Assembly (NCBI GenBank): GCA_964546435.1
Contig: CAZJKJ010000021.1
Coordinates: forward strand, 1-48,850
Source: CAYNST01 sp964546435
GTDB taxonomy: Bacteria; Pseudomonadota; Gammaproteobacteria; Pseudomonadales; Cellvibrionaceae
DNA length: 48,850 bases
Reading direction: 5' to 3'
Shown: positions 1-7,773 of the stretch, in pieces
Position numbering within the stretch: position 1 is the stretch's first letter
Layout: every line of letters starts with the position of its first letter
The notes under the pieces: generated by a model
Databases searched by the model: none
Seen by the model: only the letters and a program-made list of their open reading frames with translations
Told to the model about the DNA's origin: nothing
Translations under genes and position numbers: made by a program

Positions 1-454
1 CAATCAGCACCCGGCGCTTCATCCCGCCCGACAAAGTCATGATGCGGCTGTTGCGTTTGTCCCACAGGGAAAGGCCCCGCAAAACTTTCTCCAGATGGGC
101 GTCATTCGGCGACATGCCATACAGGCCGCGACTGAAGCGCACCGTTGCCCACACACTTTCGAACGCATCGGTGGACAGCTCTTGCGGCACCAGCCCGATC
201 TTGCGACGAGCGGCGCGATAGTCGCGGACGATGTCGTGTCCGTCGGCGGTGACCTGGCCGCTGCCCGGATTGATGATGCCGCACAGAATACCGATCAGCG
301 TGGTTTTGCCGGCGCCATTGGGACCCAGGAGCGCGAAGATTTCCCCCGGCATGATGGTGAGGTTAATGTCTTTGAGCGCATGCAATCCCGAAGCGTAAGT
401 CTTGCTGAGGTTGGTGATGCGGATTATGGGCTGGATGGGGGGATTTGTTGCCAT
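1..454 (-). CDS. ABC transporter ATP-binding protein, N-terminal part (runs off window)
   Basis: The reading frame starts at an ATG (complement of 452-454) and stays open to the window edge, giving 151 residues. It shows an ABC ATPase in order: a beta-strand with the aromatic Tyr of the A-loop (about residue 16), Walker A GPNGAGKTT (about 43-51), a Q-loop region (VPQE), and the signature LSGGMKRRV near the cut end. The Walker B and the rest lie outside the window. The QELSTDAFESVWATVRFSRGL-type stretch (split here) is like ATPases of ABC-2 type exporters (drug, polysaccharide or Nod-type), so the permease is probably the next gene downstream, beyond the left edge. Substrate cannot be told. 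Family call is firm; transport role is inferred. Confidence 0.9.
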   Translation of the reverse strand, partial: MATNPPIQPIIRITNLSKTYASGLHALKDINLTIMPGEIFALLGPNGAGKTTLIGILCGIINPGSGQVTADGHDIVRDYRAARRKIGLVPQELSTDAFESVWATVRFSRGLYGMSPNDAHLEKVLRGLSLWDKRNSRIMTLSGGMKRRVLI

Positions 455-789
455 GCAAACGGTCTTCTCTGGCGTGGGAAACGAATGCGAACTGCGTATC
501 GTCAGGTTACTACCGGTCAGGAATTCTAAGGTAACCGGGCGGGAACGGCCAGCGCTTGCTGCCTGCCTCTGTCTTCTGCGTCTTACAGAAGCTGCTATAC
601 GGTGGATCATCTAATTGCAAAGTGATCTCAGGGATCGCCGCAATTGGTGGTTAGAAAATGACCATGTCCGCGTATAAGTTGGGGAAGGTGCACGGGTTAT
701 CGGAAATCGGCCAAAACGTCGAATCGGGATCTGCCAGGGTCCCGGATTTTCTGAAACCGAAAATTCAAAGCTGGAGCTGGAGATATCTC
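455..789. other. Intergenic region between divergent genes
   Basis: No convincing gene. It must hold the divergent promoters for the ABC ATPase (left) and the small secreted protein (right). The only clear structure is a short hairpin at 573-591 (CTTCTG, 7-nt loop, CAGAAG). The upstream in-frame ATG at 658 is not used as the start of the next gene because the residues it would add do not look like a signal peptide and a purine-rich ribosome-binding stretch lies just before 790. Confidence 0.5.
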
Positions 790-1152
790 ATGACAATCAA
801 GCAAGCCATTCTGACTGCAGTCTGTCTCGGAAGTTTTTCCGCCGTTGGCGTTCTCGCCGGGGACAATCACTCAACGGGTGCCGAGCAATCAACCGATGCT
901 GAATTCTCAACTGATACCGGGATTCAGGACCCGGCTGTAGAAGATGAAAACCTCCAGGCGGAAACCCGGGGTGAAGTCCGCACCAACGCGGATCTGAATA
1001 ATGACGGGATCGTGGACGAGAACGAGGTGACCGTGGAAATGCCCGCGAGTTTTGAGCGCGACAACTCAGATGAAGCCTGGGATGGCGAGGATGACTATGA
1101 GTATGACTCGGATCTGAACCCCGATAGCAACAGCAATGAGGTCAGCCCTTAA
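790..1152 (+). CDS. Small secreted acidic protein with one EF-hand-like loop
   Basis: 120 residues. Residues 1-23 form a signal peptide (MTIKQ, hydrophobic core, cleavage near VLAG). The mature part is very acidic and rich in Asp, Glu, Asn and Thr. A single calcium-binding-type loop DLNNDGIVDENE (about residues 76-87) has the D-x-N-x-D-G-x-x-D-x-x-E pattern of EF-hands and dockerin repeats. The start was placed at 790 because GGAGCTGGAG lies a few bases upstream and because it exposes the signal peptide directly; an ATG at 658 in the same frame would add 44 residues. A calcium-responsive periplasmic or surface role is possible but not shown. Not recognised as a named family. Confidence 0.7.
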   Translation: MTIKQAILTAVCLGSFSAVGVLAGDNHSTGAEQSTDAEFSTDTGIQDPAVEDENLQAETRGEVRTNADLNNDGIVDENEVTVEMPASFERDNSDEAWDGEDDYEYDSDLNPDSNSNEVSP

Positions 1153-1170
1153 GCGCTGAACTCCGCCGCG

Positions 1171-1202
1171 TCTGGCGCTCTCGTTGATTCGGGAGTGCCA
1201 GA
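1171..1202. terminator. Stem-loop between convergent genes, possible terminator
   Basis: TCTGGCGCTCTCG pairs with CGGGAGTGCCAGA over 13 positions (two G-U wobbles on the + strand transcript) around a TTGATT loop. It sits between the stop codons of the two convergent genes. The following U-run is weak (CTGTTT), so termination may be bidirectional or inefficient. Confidence 0.45.
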
Positions 1203-1241
1203 TGCGGCTGTTTAACCTGGTTAACAATCTGTCATAACAAA

Positions 1242-1724
1242 TCAGGAAATCTTGCGGTTTTCGCCCAGATCAGGGCGGGTGTCGGTGACTTTGGCTTTCA
1301 CCATTTCAAACAATTGGCGCATTTTGCTTACCTTGGTGTCCCAAATCTCCGCTTCCTTCACATCAATCGCCAGCAGAGTGACTTCGGGCGACTCCTTGCC
1401 TTCCGGGAACCAGGCATCCAGCATCGGATTCCACAACTCATCCACTTTCGCCTGATCAGTAAGAACCCGCGCACTGCCGGAAATCGACACGTAACAATCC
1501 TTCTTGATATCCGCAAAACTCAGGTTCACCCGGGGGTTGCGCACGAACTCCACAGTTTTATGAGAATCACGCCGACTGAAAAACCAGAGGACCCCGTCGA
1601 AGTCGTCCTGTACCAGATACATGGGACGTGAACGCAGCACGGTTCCGTCTTCGCTGGTCATCATGGCGATCTTGATGCCTTTAATCTCATCCCACAGCTG
1701 TTTGTATTCTGTATCAGTAAGCAT
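1242..1724 (-). CDS. Pyridoxamine 5'-phosphate oxidase-fold general stress protein
   Basis: 160 residues of the split-barrel flavin-binding fold found in the general stress protein 26/PNPOx-like family: TSEDGTVLRSRPMY, then GVLWFFSRRDSHKTVEFVRN, NPRVNLSFAD, YVSISGSARV and WNPMLDAWFPEG are the family landmarks. Members bind FMN or related cofactors and are often stress-induced, with unknown substrate. The start was set at the second ATG (complement of 1722-1724) because GGAGGAG lies 5 nt upstream of it, inside the longer frame that starts at 1742. The gene stands alone and is convergent with the upstream secreted protein. Confidence 0.85.
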   Translation of the reverse strand: MLTDTEYKQLWDEIKGIKIAMMTSEDGTVLRSRPMYLVQDDFDGVLWFFSRRDSHKTVEFVRNPRVNLSFADIKKDCYVSISGSARVLTDQAKVDELWNPMLDAWFPEGKESPEVTLLAIDVKEAEIWDTKVSKMRQLFEMVKAKVTDTRPDLGENRKIS

Positions 1725-1758
1725 GTCCGCTCCTCCAGTCATTCAATGATTAGCGAGG

Positions 1759-1968
1759 CGAGAGGTGCAAAGCCTGTACCACTGCGGCGGAGTGGGAGTC
1801 GACGCCGTGCTCCNNNNNNNNNNNNNNNNNNNNNNNNNNNNNNNNNNNNNNNNNNNNNNNNNNNNNNNNNNNNNNNNNNNNNNNNNNNNNNNNNNNNNNN
1901 NNNNNNNNNNNNNCGAGAGGTGCAAAGCCTGTACCACTGCGGCGGAGTGGGAGTCGACGCCGTGCTCC
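1759..1968. repeat. Exact 55-bp direct repeat on both sides of an assembly gap
   Basis: Bases 1759-1813 and 1914-1968 are identical for all 55 positions (starting CGAGAGGTGCAAAGCCTG and ending GACGCCGTGCTCC). The left copy ends exactly at the first N and the right copy begins exactly after the last N. This is most simply two contig ends that overlap by one k-mer, so the real duplication may not exist. Confidence 0.85.
1814..1913. other. Assembly gap (100 N)
   Basis: One hundred consecutive N, the usual placeholder for a gap of unknown length. Confidence 0.99.
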
Positions 1969-2243
1969 TGTTAAAGAGTGGGTGTCTTGATAGTATTCTC
2001 CGTGCTCCTGTTAGAGAGTGGGTGTCTCGATAGTAGTCGTGGGTGTCTCGATAGTACGTGCGCTAAAAAGTGGGTGTCTCGATAATTTTTGTGGGTGTCT
2101 TGATAGTATTCGTGGGTGTCTTGATAGTATTCGGGCAAATTCGAGTGGGTGTCTGCGTAAGTTTTACAAGTGAATGGGTGTCCGGGCGCTCGCTCTCGAT
2201 AAAGTGAGTGTCCGCGTTGCGCCTCCCGAAAAAGGTGGGTGTC
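1961..2243 (+). repeat. Array of about ten GTGGGTGTC repeats
   Basis: The core GTGGGTGTC occurs at 1978, 2018, 2039, 2070, 2091, 2112, 2145 and 2235, with one-base variants at 2174 and 2204, all in the same orientation and usually followed by T(C/T)GATAGTA. Spacing varies from 21 to 40 nt. Bases 1961-2000 and 2001-2040 are a clear 40-nt tandem duplication. The array lies just past the 3' end of the porin gene. The reverse complement, GACACCCAC, recurs at 46611-46836 and 48452-48528, so it is a dispersed family. No reading frame is supported here. Confidence 0.85.
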
Positions 2244-2273
2244 CGCCTTGCGCCTCTCGCTTTGGCGGAGCGG

Positions 2274-3404
2274 TCAGAAGCCGTACTGGAATCTTAAGGA
2301 GACGGAGTTGCCGCGGCCGGTGTCGGTTGCTTCGGGGGCGACGACGTCGGTGCGGGCGATGTTGAGCATGACGCGGACTCGGGAGTTTGCGTAGTAGTTG
2401 ATGCCGAGCAGGGCGGTTTCGGCGGTGACGCCTTCGTTGTTGTCCACGAGATCCACGTTGCTGTAGCGGGCGACGAGTTCCCAGGCGCCGCTGTCGGTGA
2501 CCTCGACGTCATCGAATGAGCCGCCGTCGTAGCCGCGGGAGTGGCCGGTGAGGAAGAAGCTTGCCAGGACATAGTGACCGGAGAAGTTGACGGAGGCGTC
2601 GGTGGCGACGACGTCGGCTTCCTGCACGTACTGTTGCATCCACTCGGTTTGCAGGGAGAAGGCTTTGTAAACGAAGGCGCCTTCCAGGGAGAACTGGTTG
2701 ATGGAGTCGGCGATGATTTCCCGGCTTTCGATGATTTTCCGGGCGGGGTCAACTTCTGCGGGTTCGTTGATGTCGAATTCGGTGCCCTGCATGTCCCGCA
2801 CCGAGCCGCTGATCCCGAGGTGCAGCAACCGCGTGCCGGTGTTGACGGGGCTCAGGGTCAGACGGCCGGTCAAGGCATAGCCATCGAGACCGCTGTCGTC
2901 TTCACTGGCGCTGTAAAAGCCCAGATTCCAGCTGAATTGGTCGCTGTCATCCATCAGCGCCGCCCCATAATTGCGTCCCGGCGCAAAGGCTTCGGTCACC
3001 ATGCTGCGCTCCATCGTGCTGATGACATTGGAGCTGGTGAGATTTTCCAGGCCGAAAGCTTCTTTCATGTGGCCGAACTGCAGGTCCACCGACTTCCATC
3101 CTTTATAGAGCAGATAGCCGTCAGTCACGCTGATACTGGAGTCTTCCTGATCAAAGCTCACCTCCAGCTCGGCCTGCCAGTCCTTTTTGGGTTTGTGTTT
3201 GAGCGCCAGGCGGGCGCGGCGCAGTGACCAGGCACTGCCCATCTGCTGGTTGTTGTGGATGCCGTCATAAAAGGCCTGATCCATCATGATCCTGCCGGAG
3301 ACACTCAGGTCGTCGCTGGCCTCGCTTGCAAAAGCGGCCGTCGCAATCAAGCCGGTGCTGGCAACGGTGATAAGGGCGAGGGCGGACAGGGGTATAGCGT
3401 TCAT
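2274..3404 (-). CDS. Phosphate-selective porin O/P-type outer membrane porin
   Basis: 376 residues with a signal peptide ending near FASEAS (about residues 1-29), then a beta-barrel pattern of alternating residues and a C-terminal FQYGF that ends in Phe, the usual outer-membrane insertion signal. Landmarks of the OprP/OprO (Porin_O_P) family are visible: LRRARLALKHKPKKDWQAEL, the FGHMKEAFGLENL stretch and ARYSNVDL near the end. Family members form trimeric anion channels; the phosphate preference of OprP is not guaranteed, and no Pho box was recognised upstream. Transcribed away from the esterase gene at 3601 from a shared ~196-bp intergenic region. Confidence 0.88.
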   Translation of the reverse strand: MNAIPLSALALITVASTGLIATAAFASEASDDLSVSGRIMMDQAFYDGIHNNQQMGSAWSLRRARLALKHKPKKDWQAELEVSFDQEDSSISVTDGYLLYKGWKSVDLQFGHMKEAFGLENLTSSNVISTMERSMVTEAFAPGRNYGAALMDDSDQFSWNLGFYSASEDDSGLDGYALTGRLTLSPVNTGTRLLHLGISGSVRDMQGTEFDINEPAEVDPARKIIESREIIADSINQFSLEGAFVYKAFSLQTEWMQQYVQEADVVATDASVNFSGHYVLASFFLTGHSRGYDGGSFDDVEVTDSGAWELVARYSNVDLVDNNEGVTAETALLGINYYANSRVRVMLNIARTDVVAPEATDTGRGNSVSLRFQYGF

Positions 3405-3541
3405 GGGGAGGCTCTTTGGGTGAGTGATCCGGATGGAATGGCCGAAGGCGCAGCTTTATACCCCAACGCGGGTGGCAATGCGTTTAAGAGGATCGCAATT
3501 TTGAACGGAGGTCGATCCCGGTGAATCCCGGTGGCAGTGGT

Positions 3542-3570
3542 TTGCGTTCAGGCAGCAGCATTGGTATAAA
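3542..3570 (+). promoter_or_regulatory. Sigma70-type promoter for the esterase gene
   Basis: TTGCGT (3542-3547), a 17-bp spacer, then TATAAA (3565-3570). Transcription would start about 25 nt before the ATG at 3601, giving a short leader with a GGTGA ribosome-binding stretch. Confidence 0.55.
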
Positions 3571-3600
3571 CCGGCTTCTGCTCCCCAACTCCGGTGAACC

Positions 3601-5571
3601 ATGACAAACAGACTCATTAAAACAATAACTTTTTGCGGGTGCCTGGCGGGTTCGTTGCTGACCCTGTCCGCCAGCGCCGCGGTAACCCTCCCCCGGTTTT
3701 TCAGCGACGGCATGATTCTGCAACGGGATCAGCCGGTTGTGCTGTGGGGGTGGGCGACAACGGAAAAGCAGGTCGTTGTAAAGCTCGGCGAACAGGCGCC
3801 GGTGCAGGTTCCAGTGAAAGACGGCAAATGGCGGGTCGAGCTGCCGGCGCTGGCGGCGGGCGGGCCGGTGACCCTGGAGGTGGCGGGGGAAAATCGCCTG
3901 AAAATGACTGACATTCTGTTCGGAGATGTCTGGATTGGCTCAGGGCAGTCCAATATGGAATTGCCCATCATGCGGGTCACCGAACGGTATCCGAATCTCA
4001 TTTCCGAAACCCGTTACCCAATGGTGCGCCAGTTCCTGGTGCCCCGGGGCTATCGCTTCGACGCCCCGGCGAAAGATTTCCCGGACGGCAGCTGGGAGGC
4101 GGCAACCCCGGAGAATCTGGCACAGTTTTCCGCAGTGGGATTTTTTTTCGCCCAGGCACTGCATGAGCAGTATTCGGTCCCGGTGGGCATTATCCTCAGC
4201 GCCTACGGTGGCGCCCCGGCCGAAGGCTGGATGAGCGCCGGCGCCCTGCGGGCATTTCCGCATTATCACAAGACGGCGATGCAGTTGGCGCAGCCTGGCT
4301 ATCTGGAAAAAATCCAGCGCGAAGACGCGGAACAAAACAGCGCCTGGTACGACTCCCTGAATAAGCGTGATCCGGGTTTGCATGCGGAGAAGCCCTGGTC
4401 CGATCCGGCCACCAGCCTCGACGGCTGGAAGCGGGTGCAGGTGCCGGGTTTCTGGGACGACACCGGCGTGGGCGAATTTGATGGCGTGGTCTGGTATCAG
4501 AAAGAATTTGTAGTGCCGGAAAAACACGCGGGCAAGCCGGCGGAGCTGAGCATCGGCACCATTGTCGATGCCGATACGGCCTGGATCAACGGCAAGCAAG
4601 TGGGCACCACCGCGTACCAGTATCCGCCGCGTCGATATGCAGTCGCTGAGGGCATACTTCGCGCCGGCACCAACCTGTTGACCGTGCGGGTGATCAACTC
4701 CAACGGCAAGGGCGGCTTCCTCAAGGACAAGCCTTACTGGATCAGCGTGGGGGATTTCCAGCAAAATCTCGAAGGCGAGTGGCTGTATCGCATCGGCGCA
4801 AAAAGCGAACCCTTGCCACCGCCGGTGTTTCAGGATTACCGCAATCCGCTGGGTTTCTACAACGCCATGCTGGCGCCCCTGCTCAACCTGAAGATCAAGG
4901 GCGTGATCTGGTATCAGGGGGAAACCAACACCGGCAACCCGGCGGAATACCGGACCCTGTTCCCGGCGATGATCCGCGACTGGCGCCAGCAATGGGGCAT
5001 CGGCAATTTCCCCTTCCTGTTTGTGCAGCTCGCCAATTTCATGGAGACGCAGCCGCTCCCGGTAGAGAGCAACTGGGCGGCTACCCGCGAAGCCCAGCGC
5101 CTCGCCCTGAGTGAACCCAATACCGGCATGGCGGTGGCGATTGATGTCGGTGAATGGAACGACATTCACCCGACGGACAAGAAAACCGTGGGCGAGCGCC
5201 TGGCGCTGGCAGCGCGCAAAGTAGCGTACGGTGAAACCGGCCTGATGGCGTCCGGGCCGACGCCCCGATCGCTGACGGTCAAGGGCAGTACGGCCATTGT
5301 GCAGTTCGATTACGTGGATGATGGCCTGGTAGCCAGGGGCGGAAAACTCGCAGGTTTTGCCATCGCGGGTGAGAATGGTGAGTTCGTGTGGGCGAATGCA
5401 AAAATCAAAGGCAGTACGGTGGAGTTGAAGCATCGGTCGGTGAAGCAGCCCGTGCGGGTTCGTTACGCCTGGGCAGACAACCCCGCCGATGCCAATCTTT
5501 ACAACAAGGCGGGATTACCCGCCGTGCCGTTTGAGTTGATTGCTGAAGAGCCGCAACCTGTCGATCATTAA
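3601..5571 (+). CDS. Sialate O-acetylesterase-family protein (secreted SGNH-type carbohydrate esterase)
   Basis: 656 residues. A signal peptide (about 1-26, ending SASA) is followed by a small beta domain (FFSDGMILQRDQPVVLWGWA) and the SASA esterase domain. The nucleophile block GSGQSNM places the Ser at 117; the downstream D-x-H block DIHPTDKKTVGERLA gives Asp521 and His523. Between about residues 250 and 375 lies a galactose-binding-like jelly roll (WKRVQVPGFWDDTG ... WYQKEFVVPEKHAG), typical for this family. Such enzymes remove acetyl groups from sialic acid or other acetylated sugars in the periplasm. No other sialic acid genes are nearby, so an acetylated plant or algal polysaccharide is as likely a substrate. 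Its TAA overlaps the mscL stop. Confidence 0.92.
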   Translation: MTNRLIKTITFCGCLAGSLLTLSASAAVTLPRFFSDGMILQRDQPVVLWGWATTEKQVVVKLGEQAPVQVPVKDGKWRVELPALAAGGPVTLEVAGENRLKMTDILFGDVWIGSGQSNMELPIMRVTERYPNLISETRYPMVRQFLVPRGYRFDAPAKDFPDGSWEAATPENLAQFSAVGFFFAQALHEQYSVPVGIILSAYGGAPAEGWMSAGALRAFPHYHKTAMQLAQPGYLEKIQREDAEQNSAWYDSLNKRDPGLHAEKPWSDPATSLDGWKRVQVPGFWDDTGVGEFDGVVWYQKEFVVPEKHAGKPAELSIGTIVDADTAWINGKQVGTTAYQYPPRRYAVAEGILRAGTNLLTVRVINSNGKGGFLKDKPYWISVGDFQQNLEGEWLYRIGAKSEPLPPPVFQDYRNPLGFYNAMLAPLLNLKIKGVIWYQGETNTGNPAEYRTLFPAMIRDWRQQWGIGNFPFLFVQLANFMETQPLPVESNWAATREAQRLALSEPNTGMAVAIDVGEWNDIHPTDKKTVGERLALAARKVAYGETGLMASGPTPRSLTVKGSTAIVQFDYVDDGLVARGGKLAGFAIAGENGEFVWANAKIKGSTVELKHRSVKQPVRVRYAWADNPADANLYNKAGLPAVPFELIAEEPQPVDH

Positions 5572-5978
5572 CGACTGCGCAGCAGATCGCGGATTTCCGC
5601 CAGCAGAACCTGTTCCGTAGTGGGTGCGGGGGGTGCTGGTGGTGGGGTCGGCTTGGCTTCTTCTTTGCGCTTGAGCCGGTTAATGCCTTTGACGACCATG
5701 AAAATGACCATGGCAACAATCAGGAAATCCAGCACCGTCTGAACGAATTTGCCGTAGGCGAGCACCACGGCAGGCGCATCCGCCGTGGCCGCCTTCAGGG
5801 TGACCACCAGATCGGAGAAGTCCACGCCGCCAATCAGCAGGCCGAGGGGTGGCATGATCAGATCTCCCACCGCGGACGTGACGATTTTGGTGAACGCCGC
5901 ACCGATAATAATACCGACCGCCATATCCACCACATTCCCCTTAACCGCAAATTCGCGGAATTCGTTCACAATACTCAT
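5568..5978 (-). CDS. mscL: Large-conductance mechanosensitive channel MscL
   Basis: 136 residues, the normal size for MscL. The N-terminal amphipathic helix and first transmembrane segment read FREFAVKGNVVDMAVGIIIG, with the gating-pore pattern GNVVDMAVGIIIGAAF; the second membrane segment (VQTVLDFLIVAMVIFMVVKG) and the charged C-terminal helix (RLKRKEE, then a Pro-rich hinge and LAEIRDLLRSR) follow. It opens under membrane tension to release solutes on hypo-osmotic shock. The start at 5978 is supported by AAGGGGGTG just upstream; a longer open frame to 6299 adds unrelated residues. The stop codon TTA/TAA overlaps the esterase stop (both within 5568-5571). Confidence 0.97.
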   Translation of the reverse strand: MSIVNEFREFAVKGNVVDMAVGIIIGAAFTKIVTSAVGDLIMPPLGLLIGGVDFSDLVVTLKAATADAPAVVLAYGKFVQTVLDFLIVAMVIFMVVKGINRLKRKEEAKPTPPPAPPAPTTEQVLLAEIRDLLRSR

Positions 5979-6090
5979 GTAACACCCCCTTGGTTGACTG
6001 ATTATTTTCGTTGATTTGTCCAATCGGGCCGGCACGGTCGACTCTGTCTCCCCAACGCGCGGCGCGGCAATTCTAAACCGTTTCGCGGCC

Positions 6091-6118
6091 GTGGCATTCG
6101 AAGATCTTGCTCTATACT
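6091..6118 (+). promoter_or_regulatory. Candidate promoter of the c-di-GMP operon
   Basis: GTGGCA (6091-6096, four of six matches to the -35 consensus), 16 bp, then TATACT (6113-6118). It lies about 60 nt before the first GGDEF gene and divergently from mscL. Confidence 0.4.
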
Positions 6119-6180
6119 CATCAAACAGGCCCATCAAGTGATCCAGCTGGCCGGAAGGACAGGGAAAGCCCTGATTGACT

Positions 6181-7761
6181 ATGAATTCCAATGTCTTTAC
6201 TACAGTTCGGTTCGTGCTCGCCGTTGGGACGGTGCTGGCGATCATCGGTAAACCGCATCTGCCACCCGAGACTTTGCTGTTGCACCCCTCGGCGGACACG
6301 CATGTGGGACTCTACAGCGCGGGCGTCGGGACCGAATCAAGCGCGAACTGGGTGGACGAGGAAGCGTATGCATCGCGCTGCGAATATGAGCCCATCGATG
6401 GCGGTTTGAACTGCGGCATCAGCCTGTCTTGGGGTCTGGAAAATCCGGGGTGCCTGATTGAAGTGGGGCGCAGTGCCTGCATGGATTCGACGTCCGACCC
6501 GGATGGAGACGGCTGGGGCTGGGAAGGTCGCCGCATCTGCCGGATTGAACCCTCAGCGCAGAAAGCATCTGCGCAGACACCCACAGCATCTGCACCAGAA
6601 GCATCTGCGCAGACACCCACCGGTGCGAGTGCGCCGCTCGAATCGTCCCGCTGCCGCTTTGCGGTCTCCGCCGCCGATGCCCACAACCCGGCCACGGCCG
6701 GCGCAAATTCCACCCTGACTTTCCCCCGGGCAGACGGCATCGATTTTTCCCGTTATGACGGTCTGAACCTGAGCGTGCAATATTCCGGGCGCGCGGGCTT
6801 TCTGCGGCTGTTCCTGATCAATCGCAATCCGGAAGGGTTGCGGGAGGATCGTGCCGGCCCGGGCAAGTTCATGTCGGCATATGTGCAGACCGATGACCTC
6901 AAGGCCGGTCCCGCTTACGTCGATCTGTCTGAATTCAGTGTTGCCGAGTGGTGGATATTGATGACGGATGCGCCGCGGGCACTGGCGACGCCGGAGTACG
7001 ACCAGATCTTCGCGCTGGGGATCGATCACGTCGAAACCGGGGTGCACAATCTGGCCATCGACCGCGTGGAACTGGTGGGCGAGCGCATCAGCTGGGAACA
7101 CTTCCTGTTGCTGCTGGCCGCCTTCTGGGCGGGCGTTTTGTTACTCGAAGGCGTTATCCGCTACTACACTCTTAATGAACTGTCGCGCTCGCGCCGACAA
7201 CGCATAGCCGAGCTTTCGGAGCTGTTTACCGGAGGCGAGCTGCTGACCAGTACCGGGCCGGACGGTTCGCCGAACCCGGACAAGCCCAGTCGGGATGAAC
7301 TGACGGGGCTGTGCAGTCGCGCCGGCATCGCCCAGCAACTGGGCGTGCTGGAAGAGGACGGGCAGGTTCCGCCCAACCTCGGCATTCTGCTGATCGATAT
7401 TGACCAGTTCAAGCGAATCAACGACATCTATGGGCGGGATACCGGTGATCAGGCGCTCCGGGAAGTGGCTCGGACCCTGGCCTCGAAAGTGCGCGACGGT
7501 GACATTCTGGCGCGCTGGGGCGGTGAAGAATTCATTTTGATAATCAGGAATATCAGCCGGGACAGACTGATCAAGATGGCAGAGAAGTTACGGACATTAA
7601 TGGCGGAAACCGTATTTGATGCAGATAAGGCGGTGCGGCTGACGGTAAGCATTGGCGCGACTTCCGCCCGTTCCGGTGACAGTTTTGCCCTGACACTCAA
7701 GCGTGTGGACGTTGCCATGTACCGGGCCAAAAGCATCAGGAACAGCATCGCTTATGAGTAA
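6181..7761 (+). CDS. Membrane diguanylate cyclase with GGEEF site and a DGDGWGWE insertion in its sensor domain
   Basis: 526 residues from the ATG at 6181 (a TTG at 6175 is an alternative and sits better spaced from AGGGAAA). An N-terminal membrane anchor (about 10-25) leads to a periplasmic domain, a second membrane helix (about 305-325, FLLLLAAFWAGVLLLEGVI) and a C-terminal GGDEF domain with intact GGEEF (RWGGEEF) and the usual DELTGL start. It should make c-di-GMP from two GTP. The periplasmic domain shares landmarks with its downstream paralogue (RYDGL, LSEFSVAEWW, GIDHVETGVHN) but carries an extra block of about 90 residues with a CMDSTSDPDGDGWGWEG motif, Cys pairs and an Ala/Pro/Thr linker. 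First gene of a three-gene operon. Confidence 0.9.
   Translation: MNSNVFTTVRFVLAVGTVLAIIGKPHLPPETLLLHPSADTHVGLYSAGVGTESSANWVDEEAYASRCEYEPIDGGLNCGISLSWGLENPGCLIEVGRSACMDSTSDPDGDGWGWEGRRICRIEPSAQKASAQTPTASAPEASAQTPTGASAPLESSRCRFAVSAADAHNPATAGANSTLTFPRADGIDFSRYDGLNLSVQYSGRAGFLRLFLINRNPEGLREDRAGPGKFMSAYVQTDDLKAGPAYVDLSEFSVAEWWILMTDAPRALATPEYDQIFALGIDHVETGVHNLAIDRVELVGERISWEHFLLLLAAFWAGVLLLEGVIRYYTLNELSRSRRQRIAELSELFTGGELLTSTGPDGSPNPDKPSRDELTGLCSRAGIAQQLGVLEEDGQVPPNLGILLIDIDQFKRINDIYGRDTGDQALREVARTLASKVRDGDILARWGGEEFILIIRNISRDRLIKMAEKLRTLMAETVFDADKAVRLTVSIGATSARSGDSFALTLKRVDVAMYRAKSIRNSIAYE
6565..6636 (+). repeat. 36-bp in-frame duplication containing GACACCCAC
   Basis: GCATCTGCGCAGACACCCAC occurs at 6565-6584 and again at 6601-6620, 36 bp apart, and encodes the repeated linker ASAQTPT. 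The core is the same 9-mer as the intergenic repeat family at 46611 and 48452. Confidence 0.7.
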
Positions 7762-7773
7762 GGGACGTGGGTG

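Noticed and set aside
1978..2243. CRISPR array
   Set aside because: The repeated core is only 9-20 nt, spacing is irregular, the intervening bases are themselves repeat-derived, and no cas gene is near.
3940..5433. 497-codon minus-strand frame inside the esterase gene
   Set aside because: Antisense to conserved catalytic motifs; no domain pattern or ribosome-binding site.
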